DNA of 64,000 nt from Schizochytrium sp. TIO01 (taxonomy: Eukaryota > Sar > Bigyra > Thraustochytrida > Thraustochytriidae): NCBI GenBank assembly GCA_004764695.1, contig SMSO01000034.1:3852501-3916500 (forward strand). Direction: 5' to 3'. A program made the translations under genes and the position numbers. Each line of letters opens with the position of its first letter. Positions within the stretch are counted from its first letter, which is position 1. Below are positions 46,824 to 57,802 of this stretch, one piece after another. The notes below the pieces were generated by a model. The model was not told where the DNA came from, ran no database searches, and saw only the letters and a program-made list of their open reading frames with translations.

Positions 46824-47589
46824 CTTCAACATCGGGTAGCGAGCCGGCTGTTATGAACCTCAGAAGTACAAAAATTATTCTTTCACTTCAAGTTTCTATT
46901 ACAATTCTTTTCAAGAAGAATTCAAGAATGAGAGAGAGGCAGACCCGCAATACAAACAACTTGGTCAATCAATCAATCAATCGATCGGATCGATTGATTG
47001 ATTGAGCGAGTGATTACACTATCCACGGAGAGTCGCGCCAGCGAGACGAGCTCGCACAGGAACACACGCCTCTCCTCTTAAGGAGAGCTTCGCGGTGAAC
47101 GGAGCTCCCGCGCAACGTGGAGCGAAGGAATAAGCTTGAGCTCGTCACGCGAGCACTTGTCGCTTCGTCCTCGAAACGAAGTTCCAACTAGCTGACTCTT
47201 ACCAGACTCCTACTGGAGGAGTTCTCCATTGCTTGTCTTTTTGCTTCAAGCATTTCAAAATTGGCGGCATCGCTGTGATATCTGTCAGCAACACTCGAGC
47301 ATCTACGTCGCTGTGACGACTGTCTTTGCTGTTAGCTATTGCCGCCGTCAGTCGAAGCTGAGTGTGGATTGATAGTAAAGTCACTTTATAAGGGGGGATT
47401 TCTTCTGTCTGCGACATCAATTCCACTATTTGGAGCAAGAGCACAGGGAAGCGTGGAGCACCCGGCGCAATCTACAAATAAATCCGGAGTGGCTGCTAGT
47501 ATCTCGTTCTCCCCACTCCCCCAAGGATTCTTATTTTGCCGCCTAAAAGCAGTAGCGGCAGTTGATAAATACTTATACAAATTCTCAAG
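46409..47589 (+). promoter_or_regulatory. Upstream region of G3
   Basis: Purine-rich to 46680, a TTC array at 46792-46828, imperfect ATCA/ATTG inverted words at 46970-47004 (a small hairpin around CGATCGGATCGATTG), then a GC-rich leader. Acceptor-like AAAAGCAG ends near 47551, 39 nt before the ATG. No firm promoter element could be assigned. Confidence 0.25.
46792..46828 (+). repeat. TTC trinucleotide array
   Basis: About twelve TTC units; the complementary strand reads poly-Lys in one frame. Confidence 0.93.
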
Positions 47590-50575
47590 ATGGGTGACGA
47601 TGCGGATTTTGGCACCATCAAGCGCAAAACTAGCGAGCTCTCTGATAGAGAAGACCCGATGAGCCCGCCACAAGAATTGCTTAGCCCAAGAGATGGAGGT
47701 CGCAGTGTCAGAGCTGTATCTCGCCGATCGTGGAGAAAATCTCTCTCGAGTGCTGATGATACACTTGAAAAGCACCTCATGTTTAATCCTGTCCAGACGA
47801 AACCCCAAGACACCACGGCAGAGCCTCCAGAGGACCATCAACGCCTTCGTGTTCTTTCATCTAACGCAGATGAGAGTGACTTCGACTACGACGATGAAGT
47901 CAAGGATAAACAGCACAGCCTGGTGTGCGATTTTTTTTATGTGCGGCCGTTCAAATGTGGTCTTTGCATCTTCGGAGCTATCATTACGATTGCAGGAGCT
48001 TGCATGAAAGGAATTAACAAAGTCGATGTACGGCAAGTACCTGAAGCCTTACTTTTTGTCGGTACATCCTTTATGATGGGCCTCGTTGCCGACATTATTG
48101 CCATTGGCATTGGGGGCTTTCTCACGTGGCTTGTCACATTGGCAGAGAAGAAGAGACACAACGAAATTGCCTACACTATTGCTGTCAGCCACTTTTACTA
48201 CACGAGTGTTGTCTATAGATTCGCCTTGCTTCTTTGGGTTTTGCTCATCATTGTCATGTTCACAAGCTGGGTTCCGCGTGAGTCTGATTCAACGGCGATT
48301 GTTCCTTCCTGGGAACTAGCTTATTTTCATGTGACACGCCTGCTTGGTATTCTGGCTATGGTTCTCTTTTCTCGAATTCTTACTCGCTTTCTTCGCATGT
48401 ACTTGACCCAAGACTTTGGTATACGCTCTTTTGCTGGGCGTGTCAAGGATTCCCTGGATCGTGAGATGCTCTGCTGCAAGCTGCGCAATGTACGCCCAAA
48501 CCCTGCCTTTGTAAGCCTACTTTCCCGCCTCAAGTTGATCACTGACAGTCAGAGCTATGCAGACCCTGAACTCTGGCAGGCGGTTGTCCGCCACGTCAAT
48601 ACTCACCACGTTGATGGTTTTGAAGTAGCTACCGGCAAACACGCTCCTGTCAAACCTGGTCAGGATCCTGGACTGTCTCGCCGTGCTCGTCCAGTTGCAG
48701 CTTCTATCTTCGCGCGCATCATCGAAACAATCAAAATGCGTCGCGAGGAAATGCTCATGAGCGAATCCAACTTTTACAGTCGAGTCGAAAATGCTGATGA
48801 CAGTGATTTCGAGTACACTGAAGAAGAAGATGATGATGAAAATGACCACACTAGCACTGCGGCGAGCACAAATGCCGACAGTAGCAATAAAGATACTCAG
48901 CAAAGTTATGGTCAGGCTGCAGAAACAACGGGCACTACCATAGGCAGTTTTATTGTACCGCCGCCTCCTACTCAAGATGACAAAAAACCTGAAGATAAGG
49001 CTGCAGAGGAGGATAAGTCCACAACTGAGGCGCCGGCGCCCGTCACGAGATCCAGGGCTGCATCCCGTACTCGCCCACCTCCACCCCGGCATCCATCTGC
49101 TGCTTCATCTCAGGCACCTGGAAGCCCGCCTCTAGTTCCTCTACGAACATTAACACATGTCCCAAGTCTTTCTCGTCACGAATTCAGTAGTGGTGGAGGA
49201 CCTGGTCGCACTGTGTCTCGGAGCTCATGGTCTGTCAACCCCGAAGGTGATATTGTTCCCATCGATGCAGACGAAGCTGCAGCCGCCGCCGCTGCTTCAG
49301 CTGCCTCTAGTGCCATTCGCAAATTCAATATGCGCCGTGAGAACACTGTCCGCTTCCGTCAGGAAAGCTTTCGAACATTGCGCAGCGATCTCCAGCCCGC
49401 CGAAGAGTCTGTCAGTAGTCGAAGTGGTGCTGTGGAAGACCATCATTTAGTATTTTGACCCGGACAGTGAAGAAGAAGTCGCAAACAAAGCCGAGTCTAA
49501 CCTCCGAGAAATTGAGGAGGTGCCTTTGGAAGCTCTTGCTGCAATTGCCGAGGAAATCGAGCAAGTGAAAAATGCCGACATTGGTACTTACTCGAAGCGA
49601 GAACTGCTATCCCATTTGTCGTCTCGGCTGGGCAATAAGATTTACTTCAAGGAGGAGGTCATCGATGCCTTTCAGCAGCTTGACTCCGCTTACGACTGGG
49701 AAAAGATTTGGAAGGAGTTCCTTGATCCCCGTGACACAGGTGTTTTAACATGGCCTAGGTTACGCACTATGATCCTTGACTTTTATGAGCAGCGCTACAA
49801 TCTTTCTCTTTCGCTGCAAGATTCTAAATCAGTCATTAAAAGCATGGACGTCACCATCATGTCGGTTTTCATAGTGCTAGTCATTTTGATCAGTCTGACC
49901 TTTTACACAACCGATATCGCTACTATGCTTTCGAGTATTGGTACTGTTATCCTCGGTTACTCTTTCATCTTTGGTGGTAGTGTTACCACCTCTTTTGAGA
50001 ACATCATTTTCCTCTTTGGTATCCACCCCTATGATGTGGGTGATGCCCTGCTTTTTAACAACAATCGTTACACTGTCTCACGCATACGTCTGCTCACAAC
50101 AGACTTCGTTCAAGCAGACGGTGCAATGATGCGATTGACAAATACCTACGTGGCTAGCTTGGGCCCTATCTTCAACTTGAATACTTCAGAGAATCACTCG
50201 GTGGCATTCACGGTTTACTTGCCAGCTACAGATGTTCGCGAAAGCAACATCACAGAAATTCGCAAGAGCCTGGACGACTTCTTTCGTGTCAATACTGCGT
50301 CATTCGCCGGTTATGGATTTACTGCTCGCGACTTTCTCCATCCTTTGCAAGCCAATGGCGAACTTCCTGCGAAAAGCACACATGCGACACATATCCAGTT
50401 TGTGCTGTGGGTCACCTTTACCTTTTCATTTGAAGATGCTGGTCGCATTTTCGAAGAGCAGACTCGCCTCATCACCCATCTTTGCGAAAAACTTGAAGAA
50501 ATGGGTCTCTCCAAACCTCTGGTGGAGGAGAACCATCGAAACCTTATGCGCGAGCACTCAGGAGGGCAGTATTAA
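47590..50575 (+). CDS. MscS-family mechanosensitive channel, G3 (frameshifted)
   Basis: ATG at 47590, intronless. The first frame runs 622 codons to TGA at 49456-49458. The second, one base on, is open from before 49520 to TAA at 50573-50575 and carries the pore and C-terminal domain; its first in-track codon is GTG, so it is a continuation, not a separate gene. Skipping one T in the run TTTT (49453-49456) joins them exactly where G1 and G2 align (LFDPDD in G2), giving 994 residues like its relatives. Upstream half: KRKTSELSD and SWRKSLSSADDTLEK motifs, hydrophobic segments at about 121-140, 152-186, 210-229 and 243-268, and the conserved cytosolic block (325-395). Downstream half: EF-like DPRDTGVLTWPR (712-723), pore segments from about 750, HPYDVGD (812-818). 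All else is intact, so the lesion is recent, a sequencing or assembly error, or a +1 recoding site. Confidence 0.88.
49453..49459 (+). other. Frameshift point in G3, TTT TGA C
   Basis: In the upstream frame the sequence reads GTA TTT TGA C. The downstream frame needs a +1 shift here. TTT can re-pair on TTT after a one-base slip, and UGA followed by C is a leaky stop context, the arrangement known from programmed +1 sites such as bacterial release factor 2 (CTT TGA C). A simple extra T in a four-T run is the plainer explanation. Confidence 0.6.
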
Positions 50576-51570
50576 ACGTTTGTCATCTGCTTTACCTTCA
50601 AAGTTTAATTTGAGGTTAGGCTTAGCATCTGATCATAACTTGCCAGTAATGATTAGGCATTTGATCTCTTCTATATATATTCTACTTTCGCGCACTCCAT
50701 ATCTGAATTGCTAACAAGAGTTGTTTCTCCGTCGCGCGACGGGGCACCGACTTGAACCGTACACTTTGTCTACATGCTTTTTTGTTTTCATTTATAGATC
50801 ACTCCACAATCGTTTAGGAGCTCTAAGAATTTAAATCACTTACTATATTTGTAGAATTTTTTATCTTGACATTCTTTAATTAACCTCTTGTGCACAATTA
50901 TTCTGATTTTCTGAGGAGGTTTGCAAAGTCAGATGGAGTTTGTGCGACAGCAGCCGCGATCTTTATCCTTTTGTTTCGCACCTAGCTACCTAGTCCTAGC
51001 TAGCAACAATTTTGTCACTCTAAAATTATAAATACTTCCTTCATCTTGTGTGTCTGCTTTGTCTATCTAGTACTTACTTGATTTCTCTTCGTTTTAGTAA
51101 AAAGAGTTTACAATGTTGCATTATCACTAATAGCCAGTGCAAGCATTTGAAAGTTCAAGTTATCTCCTCGTTGCAGAACATTCTTGCGTTGCTGTCCAAT
51201 GCAATATTAAATCGGTATGGCAGATTCGAATCGCCGCAAGCGTGCGAAAAGAAAACCCAACTTCAAGCCTTCGAGAAATTTGTAGGGTAACTTTGTATCT
51301 TGCAAAAAGTATGAAACCGCGATGACCACCCAAACGCTCTGCTGTGTTAGATTCAGGAAAGTCTCCCCGAGGCTCTAAGATGGTGCTTTTTATTTCTATG
51401 AGTTGCCTTTTCTATGAGGAGAATTCTTCTTACTGCAACGATATTTTGCGACATATCGATTCTTTAGATATTCGCAAATAAAGGAACTTTTTATGACACT
51501 TGGCACTGCGCAACAGCGTTTTTGATTATAAGTTAAACCTGCGCCACATAATTGTAGTAAAGAACTAGTT

Positions 51571-51702
51571 TTGCAGCTTACTAGAGCTTCAGGTGACCCC
51601 GGAGGCACCGTTTATTACAGCACAGATGATCAAACTTCAAGGCAATCGACGCATATCGAGATGGCGGTTGGCTGCCAACTGATCGCTCTCCGCTGCATTT
51701 AG
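51571..51702 (+). pseudogene. Possible relic of a chitobiase-C-like domain
   Basis: A 43-codon open stretch without ATG reads SGDPGGTVYYSTDD in its centre. This resembles the GATIYYTTDG core of the small beta-sandwich domain found at the C-terminus of chitobiase-like and other secreted proteins (CHB_HEX_C). Only one such core is visible, followed by a TAG stop. It may be a relic or a coincidence. Confidence 0.2.
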
Positions 51703-52451
51703 CGCCCCAGAGCTTTGTCCCGAACGAGAGCCTGTATGTATAAAATGAGATCTGCGTCAAAGCAATGCCCACGACCGTGCTAAGAACCCGCGACAAGCTT
51801 AGGTGGGAGGCTGGGCGTTGCGATCATGGGGGCTTTGATCCTGATCATTGATTCTTTGACTGTGTTTAAGAAAACCCCGTCAATCAACTTGATGAAGCAA
51901 AAGATGTATGCCGTAGATGTTGCTTCTGCACTTCATGTTGGTATAAATGCGACTGGACCACGGCAAGGCAGAATCGTAGCCCTTGTGCCCTTGAAAACTT
52001 TCGGGCCATTCTTTCATGGGCAAACCATTGTTATCACATAGAGATAGATAGGCCTATTAAAATCTATGAGGAGGAAAGTCTTCGTTTTACTAGTCATCCA
52101 CCAAAACTAAATTGCAGCGAAGAATTCTGAGGATGATTATTAAGTGGCAAACAAAATGTCAGCTCGAACAGGATCGCGCAAGTATTCGCCCGACTTTGAC
52201 GGCCAAACCTGCTTCTCAACTGGCGTTCCTCTTGCCTTCTCGCGAGCTTCTACGTGTTCCCGAGCCTTCCTAAGTTTGCCTTGCTCCTCGGATTTGTGTA
52301 AAATGGAATCAGAATTCTGGAAGCATTAATGTGCGCCGGCTTGAAGAGGAAGGAAACCTCATCTTGCCAGTGTCTGCTGGAACTTGAAATGTGAGCGAGA
52401 CCTTCGCGCTTGCCTTCTATGAAAGTTTTAGGTACTACCTCCCTCCCTTAC

Positions 52452-52500
52452 AATGATAGATGGATGATGGATGGATGATGGATGGATGGATGGATGGATG
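52452..52500 (+). repeat. GGAT microsatellite
   Basis: Imperfect GATG/GGAT array ending in four to five perfect GGAT units. Confidence 0.9.
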
Positions 52501-53973
52501 TGCGAACTTGAACTAGCGGATGACAATGTAATGAGTGGCACGCCTATTCCAATGAACTACCATGACACCAGAGAAAGAGACCGAAGGTAATATGGTTTTT
52601 GTTTTTTTTAACAGTATTATTTTTAATTAAAACATGTTTAGTTTCTAATTAAACTTTAAAGGAAAAAAAGGTGATATAGGTCGTAACAAAGAAAACTTCG
52701 AAGAAGAAAATACATAACAATCTTCTGCTTCCCGCCGAAACAAGAGCGGAGGTGGTACTGCCCAGGTATATGGACCGAAGAATCTTTCTACACAAATGTT
52801 TCTCACAGATGCTGCATTTAAGTATTTCGCGAAGGAAAACACTGTGCACAAACAAATAAACAAACCGGAGCTACTAATTAACTTCTATCTATCTTTTTCA
52901 GCTTTCCAGCTGGACAACACTTTCTATCCTCGTCCTGTCCGAGCTTACATTAAACGGACTCGAGCTTGTCTGATCCGATCAAGAAAGACGAGAGATTATC
53001 ATTTTGCCTCATCATCTCTGATCATCCCATCGCAAGTTGGGACCAGACGCAGGCATATATATTCGTGACCATCCTCAAAAGCCTTGCGCAATGACCCCAT
53101 TGAACTCAATACGGCATTCGTGAAGAGGGTCATGTGGCGATCGCCACAGCTCTGCCATCAATTCTCCAGGGGTCACGAAACCAAGTAAACCTTACATTTA
53201 CAAACTATGATGCAGCCATGATATTCATTATGACTTGAAGGCCGTACAACACCAAGCTAGGAAGATCTGCCAATAAAGGAGCAGCTAGCAAGCCGTGGTT
53301 TACGTTGTACCACGCAGTGCCTAATTGAGGAAAGCTGGCCCGAAGGAAAGACTCGGAAGAGGTCGAAAGCAGCGCTAGTAAGTTAAAACTCATCGAATCG
53401 TCTGCTTCCTACAAACAACTGTGCTCCATTCTTCCCTTCCATCGCACACCGAGCGCGACGTACGCTTAGGTGTGTGTGTGTGTGTCACCATTAGTTGAGC
53501 GCAACGCGACACCGCAGTGGTCTTCTTGTTGATCCTGAGAGACGAGCTTCACGAAGCGTGAGAACCAGGATCTCATTCACCGAAGCAACACCAACTAAAA
53601 CACCAAGCAGGAGGTTGTTCTGCACAAATTGACATTGTAGGCGCTTCAGAGAATATGCTCGCTCGTCCGCACTGGTCTGGCTTGGTCTGCGGTGGCCTCA
53701 ATTCTGCACTCGTTGCCAACGAGTGATCGCCCTTTCTCGAGCTGATTCATCAATTTCGCCTTGCTTCAAGTTCTTGCAAGCAAGTACCATCGCTAAGTTT
53801 TCCTTCAAGTTGGAGTTTGTGCGTGCTACGAACAGAGGCGAGACCAGGAGATGACTCCTCGAGTTCCTACTTCAGATTGCGCAGAAGCTACTACTGCCTG
53901 TGGCTCCCTCCCTACCTACCACACAGAACTTCATGCAAAGAGACACAATCGCCATGAGAAGCAAAGAACTCAG

Positions 53974-54168
53974 CTGGATTTCTTGGAAACCCTGAGGACA
54001 TCGAAGATGCCATCGCAAGCAGCGGTGCTCCCTCCTTTATGGTCTTCTTCACGAGCAGGAAGTCTGTCTATCCTTCTCCAAAACCTATGGACGAACGAAT
54101 GCCGAACAGCGCCAAAGCTCCTTTCCAAGAAGAGCGGCGCCTCCTCCAACTCAAAGGAAAGGTTGCAG
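53974..54168 (+). other. Candidate internal exon
   Basis: An open + stretch of 65 codons bounded by an acceptor-like AACTCAG (ends 53973) and a consensus donor GCAG|GTAAGT (intron from 54169). The reading includes NPEDIEDAIASSGAPSFMVF and MDERMPNSAKAPFQEERRLL, with a composition like a real protein. The frame is closed by a stop shortly before 53961. Possible next exon pieces begin near 54267 (EEAIDRPFEALIQSLYLL). No family is recognised, and the antisense frame (54287-53970) is also open, so this stays a candidate. Confidence 0.3.
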
Positions 54169-54356
54169 GTAAGTAAACCCATGAATGCACCGACCAATCC
54201 ACCGATAGGCGAAGCAGACCCACCCTCACGCTGCTTGCTGGGCTGGCCCGCGCTCCGTGGACGAAGAAGAAGCCATCGATCGTCCATTCGAGGCTTTGAT
54301 ACAGAGTCTGTACCTGCTTAGGTACGCTTTGTTTTGTTTTCTTTTGTTTTCACTGA

Positions 54357-54392
54357 GATGAATGAATGAATGAATGAATGAATGAATGAATG
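54357..54392 (+). repeat. GAAT microsatellite
   Basis: About nine ATGA/GAAT units, followed by TACGTACA. Confidence 0.93.
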
Positions 54393-54910
54393 TACGTACA
54401 TTCCGTAGGACCTACCTACCGCTACCACTATCACTAATGACAAAACAGTTAATCAGTCTTCATTTGTTTCTTGAAACATAAACTGATCGATCCAAAGAGA
54501 GTATAGTTTAGTATGAGAAGTACAAACGATGATGAAAAAAACAACAAAAACCAAGAAAAACAGAGAAAGGATCCGGAAGAGCAGAAAAGAGATGGTCCCA
54601 CGCACACTGATGCGCGGCGGACGCGGAGATTTACTCGCTGCGCAGAGGCGGTGCCGGAGGCAGCCCTTGTGCACGGCCTGGTTATTGAAGGGGCGTCCCT
54701 GTCACCCACCTTCGCGGCCCACGGCAGCCGAGTAAAGCCTTCTCCGCAGGAGGTCTCAAGATTCGCCATTTCTATATGTATACTTACTTTCGAAGGTCGG
54801 TTCTCCTTTCTTCGCTATTTTACTTTCTCTCGTTTTTCTCTTCTTCTTTTTATTATTCTTCTTGTAAAGCGTTTTTAGAGCAAAACAGGCCAACAATATT
54901 TATTTGTTTA

Positions 54911-54962
54911 TATTTTAATTTTAATTTTAATTGTAATTGTAATTGTAATTGTAACTTTAATA
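54911..54962 (+). repeat. TTTTAA/TTGTAA hexanucleotide tract
   Basis: Three to four ATTTTA units then four ATTGTA units. One substitution has spread through half of the array. Confidence 0.88.
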
Positions 54963-55214
54963 ATTTAGGCTCATCTGTTTCTGTTCACGGCATTATTGAC
55001 TGATCTTGAACTTGAGACAGCAGAAATAAAGGAAACCAAGAAAGCTGACAGAGAGAGAGCTCCTGTGATAAGAGCGCCCATGAGACCCAGGCTTGAAGCA
55101 GCGATCGCGGCGCATGTTTGCAAGCACGAAAGAAGGCGGGCGATTGGCCTGGACGCAGGTATTAATAAACGGGGCGATGTCCTTGAAAATCACGGCCAAC
55201 TCGAGAAGAAAGAA

Positions 55215-55341
55215 TGGTTTTCCTTTTCTTTCCTTTTCTTTTCTTTCCTTTTCTTTTCTTTCCTTTTCTTTTCTTTCCTTTTCTTTTCTTTCCTTTTCTT
55301 TTCTTTCCTTTTCTTTTCTTTCCTTTTCTTTCCTTTTCTTT
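55215..55341 (+). repeat. TTTTCTTTCC polypyrimidine array
   Basis: About 125 bp made only of C and T on the + strand, with a 15-bp higher-order unit (TTTTCTTTTCTTTCC). It creates spurious SFLFFSFL and KERKEKER frames. Such mirror-symmetric polypyrimidine DNA can form triplexes. Confidence 0.96.
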
Positions 55342-55633
55342 AGTTTGGGCTTTTCTTTTTGGGAGACTCGGAGAAGAACGAACTCGAAAAGACTTTTCGG
55401 GAAGGCAATTAATTGATGAAGGAATGAAGTTCGTGCCCGCGCAGTTTCACGGAGCATAGCGCCCTTTGGTCAATCAAGGGAGCCTCCAAACGCAGCCCGC
55501 TTCTCGTCTCTCAGCTTTCGACCCTATTTATCTCGGCCTCCACGCCTTCAGCTGTTCTTAATCGTCTCCGTCGTCATTGCCACTGTCGCAGAGTCGTCAA
55601 GAATAGCAAACTGCTCTGATAAAGACACTCAAT

Positions 55634-55682
55634 GAATGTATGTATGTATGTATGTATGTATGTATGTATGTATGTATGTATG
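55634..55682 (+). repeat. ATGT microsatellite
   Basis: About twelve perfect ATGT units. Confidence 0.95.
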
Positions 55683-56639
55683 CATATATATGTGGGAAGA
55701 AGAGAAGAAGAGTTAGGAACAAAAGGAAAAAGAATCGCAGACCATTGGGCTCTTTCTTGATCTTTATATGCAAAGGATCTGAGCTTCTGACCATGTTCGT
55801 AGAATGGGAGGAAGGGCTTATGCTGAGAGAGGGCTTCGCGTGAAAGCCAAGGGAGCAGTAGATGCCCACGTCCGTCTCATTTCTTGCTTGCTTGCTTGGT
55901 TGCTTGCTTGGCTGTTGGTTTGTGCTTAAGATGCCCTGCCTGATTGATCTTTGTGTGATCAGGCCTTTTCTCATTTGTTTTGTTTTCTTTTCAATTAATT
56001 TTTAAGTTGTTTTTCAACTTTTAATTTAAAAGAAAAAGCCTTTTATTTTCACTTTTTGTTCGAGTTGAGTTTTTAGAGAGAATTGCAATTTGGGTTTCAA
56101 AGTTCTTGACCTCTTTTCTTTCCTTGTTTCCCATTCACGATCACTTTGTGTCTGCCTGCGCCTGCACTCAGTTACCCTTTTATTGCGAGGCCCGCCAGCG
56201 CCGCAGGTCGGCCGGCCGTCTGCCCCCACCTGGCGCCCTTGCCTCAGCAGCCACCCTGCTTCGGGCCGCGGCGTCTGCCTGACTGTCTGTCTGTCTGTCT
56301 GTGCGCGAAGCGCTGTCCGTTCGTTCCACCGTTCTATCGTTCCTCTCCATCGCCGTCTTGTTCCGCTGCGACAACAACAGCAAGTACTCCTCGAACTCGA
56401 GCTCGGGAGCGCTCGCGAAGGAAGGCCGCGTGCAAGCTATCGGAAACGCTCACTGGCAGCCGAGGCGTGCGCTGCTGGGCTCGTGGCCTAGCGAACGAGC
56501 GCGCGCAGAGGTCCAGAGAGCCAAGCTTGCCACCTAGGTTTGGGCTGCATTGCTTGCTCTTCGAGGTTGTTGACGTTGACGTTGACAGCGAACGCCTCGT
56601 CGAGAAGGAAGCGTCTCAATCGACTGAGCTATAGCCTGC

Positions 56640-57202
56640 GTGGCATTTGTTTGGGGCTTGTAGACCATAGTTGGCAAAACCTTCTTGCTCGAGTTCTGGA
56701 CTTTGCTTCTACTCGCACTCAGCCACGCGTGTACGCTGCTGGTGCCTATATTTTCAGGTTCTTGGGTCTACAGTTGCATCTTTATCAAATCTCCACGTCC
56801 TGCTCGCCACCATCACCCGGGCTGTGCAATTGACTTGTGGTCGAAATCCGTTCGCAGGCTGCGTTGCAATTTATTCTGGTTTGGTGGGGCTGGTCAGCGG
56901 ACATAAGAGTTTGCAAGAGTTGGGACTCGGGATTAAGTCAGTGAGGCAGGTCAGCTTTGGTAGCACTGGAGCCAAGAATTCGCCAACTTGAAGAACATCA
57001 GACTATACTCACCAATCACCCGAAGAACCAAAGAAGAGATTCTCTCGTTGCAGCAGGAGAAGAAGCAGAAGAAGAAGAGAACTTAACGAAGCCTGGTCGC
57101 AGAGTACAGATCTGGGACACTGTAGTTTATCAGTTTGACATCTTCACCAGAATATCCACCGGATTGAATCAAAACTGCGCCTCTCGCACTACACATATTT
57201 AA
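56640..57202 (+). pseudogene. Gene-like fragment in two + frames
   Basis: From an acceptor-like ATATTTTCAG ending near 56757, one + frame reads TRAVQLTCGRNPFAGCVAIY and IYSGLVGLVSGHKSLQELGL, with a hydrophobic stretch, to about 56991. From about 56947 a second frame reads ALEPRIRQLEEHQTILTNHP and an acidic helix, to a TAA at 57202. The composition of both is protein-like. A one- or two-base shift, or an unrecognised intron, near 56945 would be needed to join them. No family is recognised. It could be a decayed gene or part of a multi-exon gene lying just upstream of G4. Confidence 0.28.
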
Positions 57203-57300
57203 CATACTGTGTAGATATTTGAGAGAAGACCCGGCTGTGCCGCAAGTCCCGTGCATAGGAAGCCTGGACAAATCGATAACAGCTATCAAGCGACCAGCCA

Positions 57301-57802
57301 GTACCTAGGTAGGTAGGGTATTATATTGGCCTGTTCCTCTTCATTCCAGTTTTCTTATTGGTTTTTGGCGCTGCTGTTTTCTTTGTTCTCTACTTTTCTT
57401 TTCTCTCCTTTTTCTTCTTCTTGATTCACAAAAATATTTAGAAAAGAAACAACCGCAAGTTCGAAAAGGAAAAGAAAAGAAGAAGAAAAAAGAAAAGAGG
57501 AAAAAAAGAACTTCGAAACTCATTCAAGGTCAGAGTCAAACTTGAAAAGAAAAAGAAGAAGAAGAAGAAGAAGCGAGATTCTTCAACTTGCAACATTGGA
57601 AAGGCTGCGTCGACTTATCTTCTTCGTCGGTTTCGGAGAAGTTACTGCCGTTTAAAATTGCTTCCCACGGAGGGATCGATTACCCATTGGCGCGAGGACC
57701 GCCATTTTAGTACCAGCCAGCAAGTTAAGAACCCCCGTTCGTTGGATAAGGTAGCAGGAAACCTTCCTTTTGTCACAACACTCTTGGAAAACACAATTCG
57801 AA
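57301..57802 (+). promoter_or_regulatory. Upstream region of G4
   Basis: A strongly purine-rich stretch (57430-57585, with a GAA array at 57555-57574) after a pyrimidine-rich one (57340-57420), then about 200 nt of mixed leader before the ATG. No specific element assigned. Confidence 0.25.

Larger units (their letters stand above)
50576..53400. other. Spacer downstream of G3
   Basis: No supported gene. A short domain-like fragment is at 51571-51702. An ATG frame at 51826-52041 (71 codons) reads DVASALHVGINATGPRQGRI and looks protein-like but matches nothing I know. GGAT microsatellite at 52452-52500. AT-rich divider at 52590-52680. Confidence 0.35.
53401..57300. other. GC-rich island spacer before G4
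   Basis: GC-rich blocks at 53.4-54.35, 54.55-54.75, 55.0-55.2, 55.4-55.6 and 56.1-57.25 kb, divided by microsatellites and AT-rich stretches. The most gene-like pieces are 53974-54168 and 56640-57202, listed separately. A further stretch at 54590-54770 (+) reads EAALVHGLVIEGASLSPTFA in an open frame. Confidence 0.3.

Noticed and set aside
48517-49092. Minus-strand 191-codon ORF within G3
   Set aside because: Antisense shadow of the acidic linker of G3.
49520-50575. A separate 351-residue channel gene
   Set aside because: Its first codon is GTG, and it lacks the N-terminal half. The frame extends upstream to the G3 frameshift, so it is the second half of G3.
54993-55459. KEKERKEK and LFFSFLFF ORFs
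   Set aside because: Produced by the C/T array at 55215-55341; the flanks show no domain.
57770-57802. In-frame extension of G4 upstream of 57803
   Set aside because: It begins with TTG and there is no ATG in it; the first ATG, in good context, is 57803.
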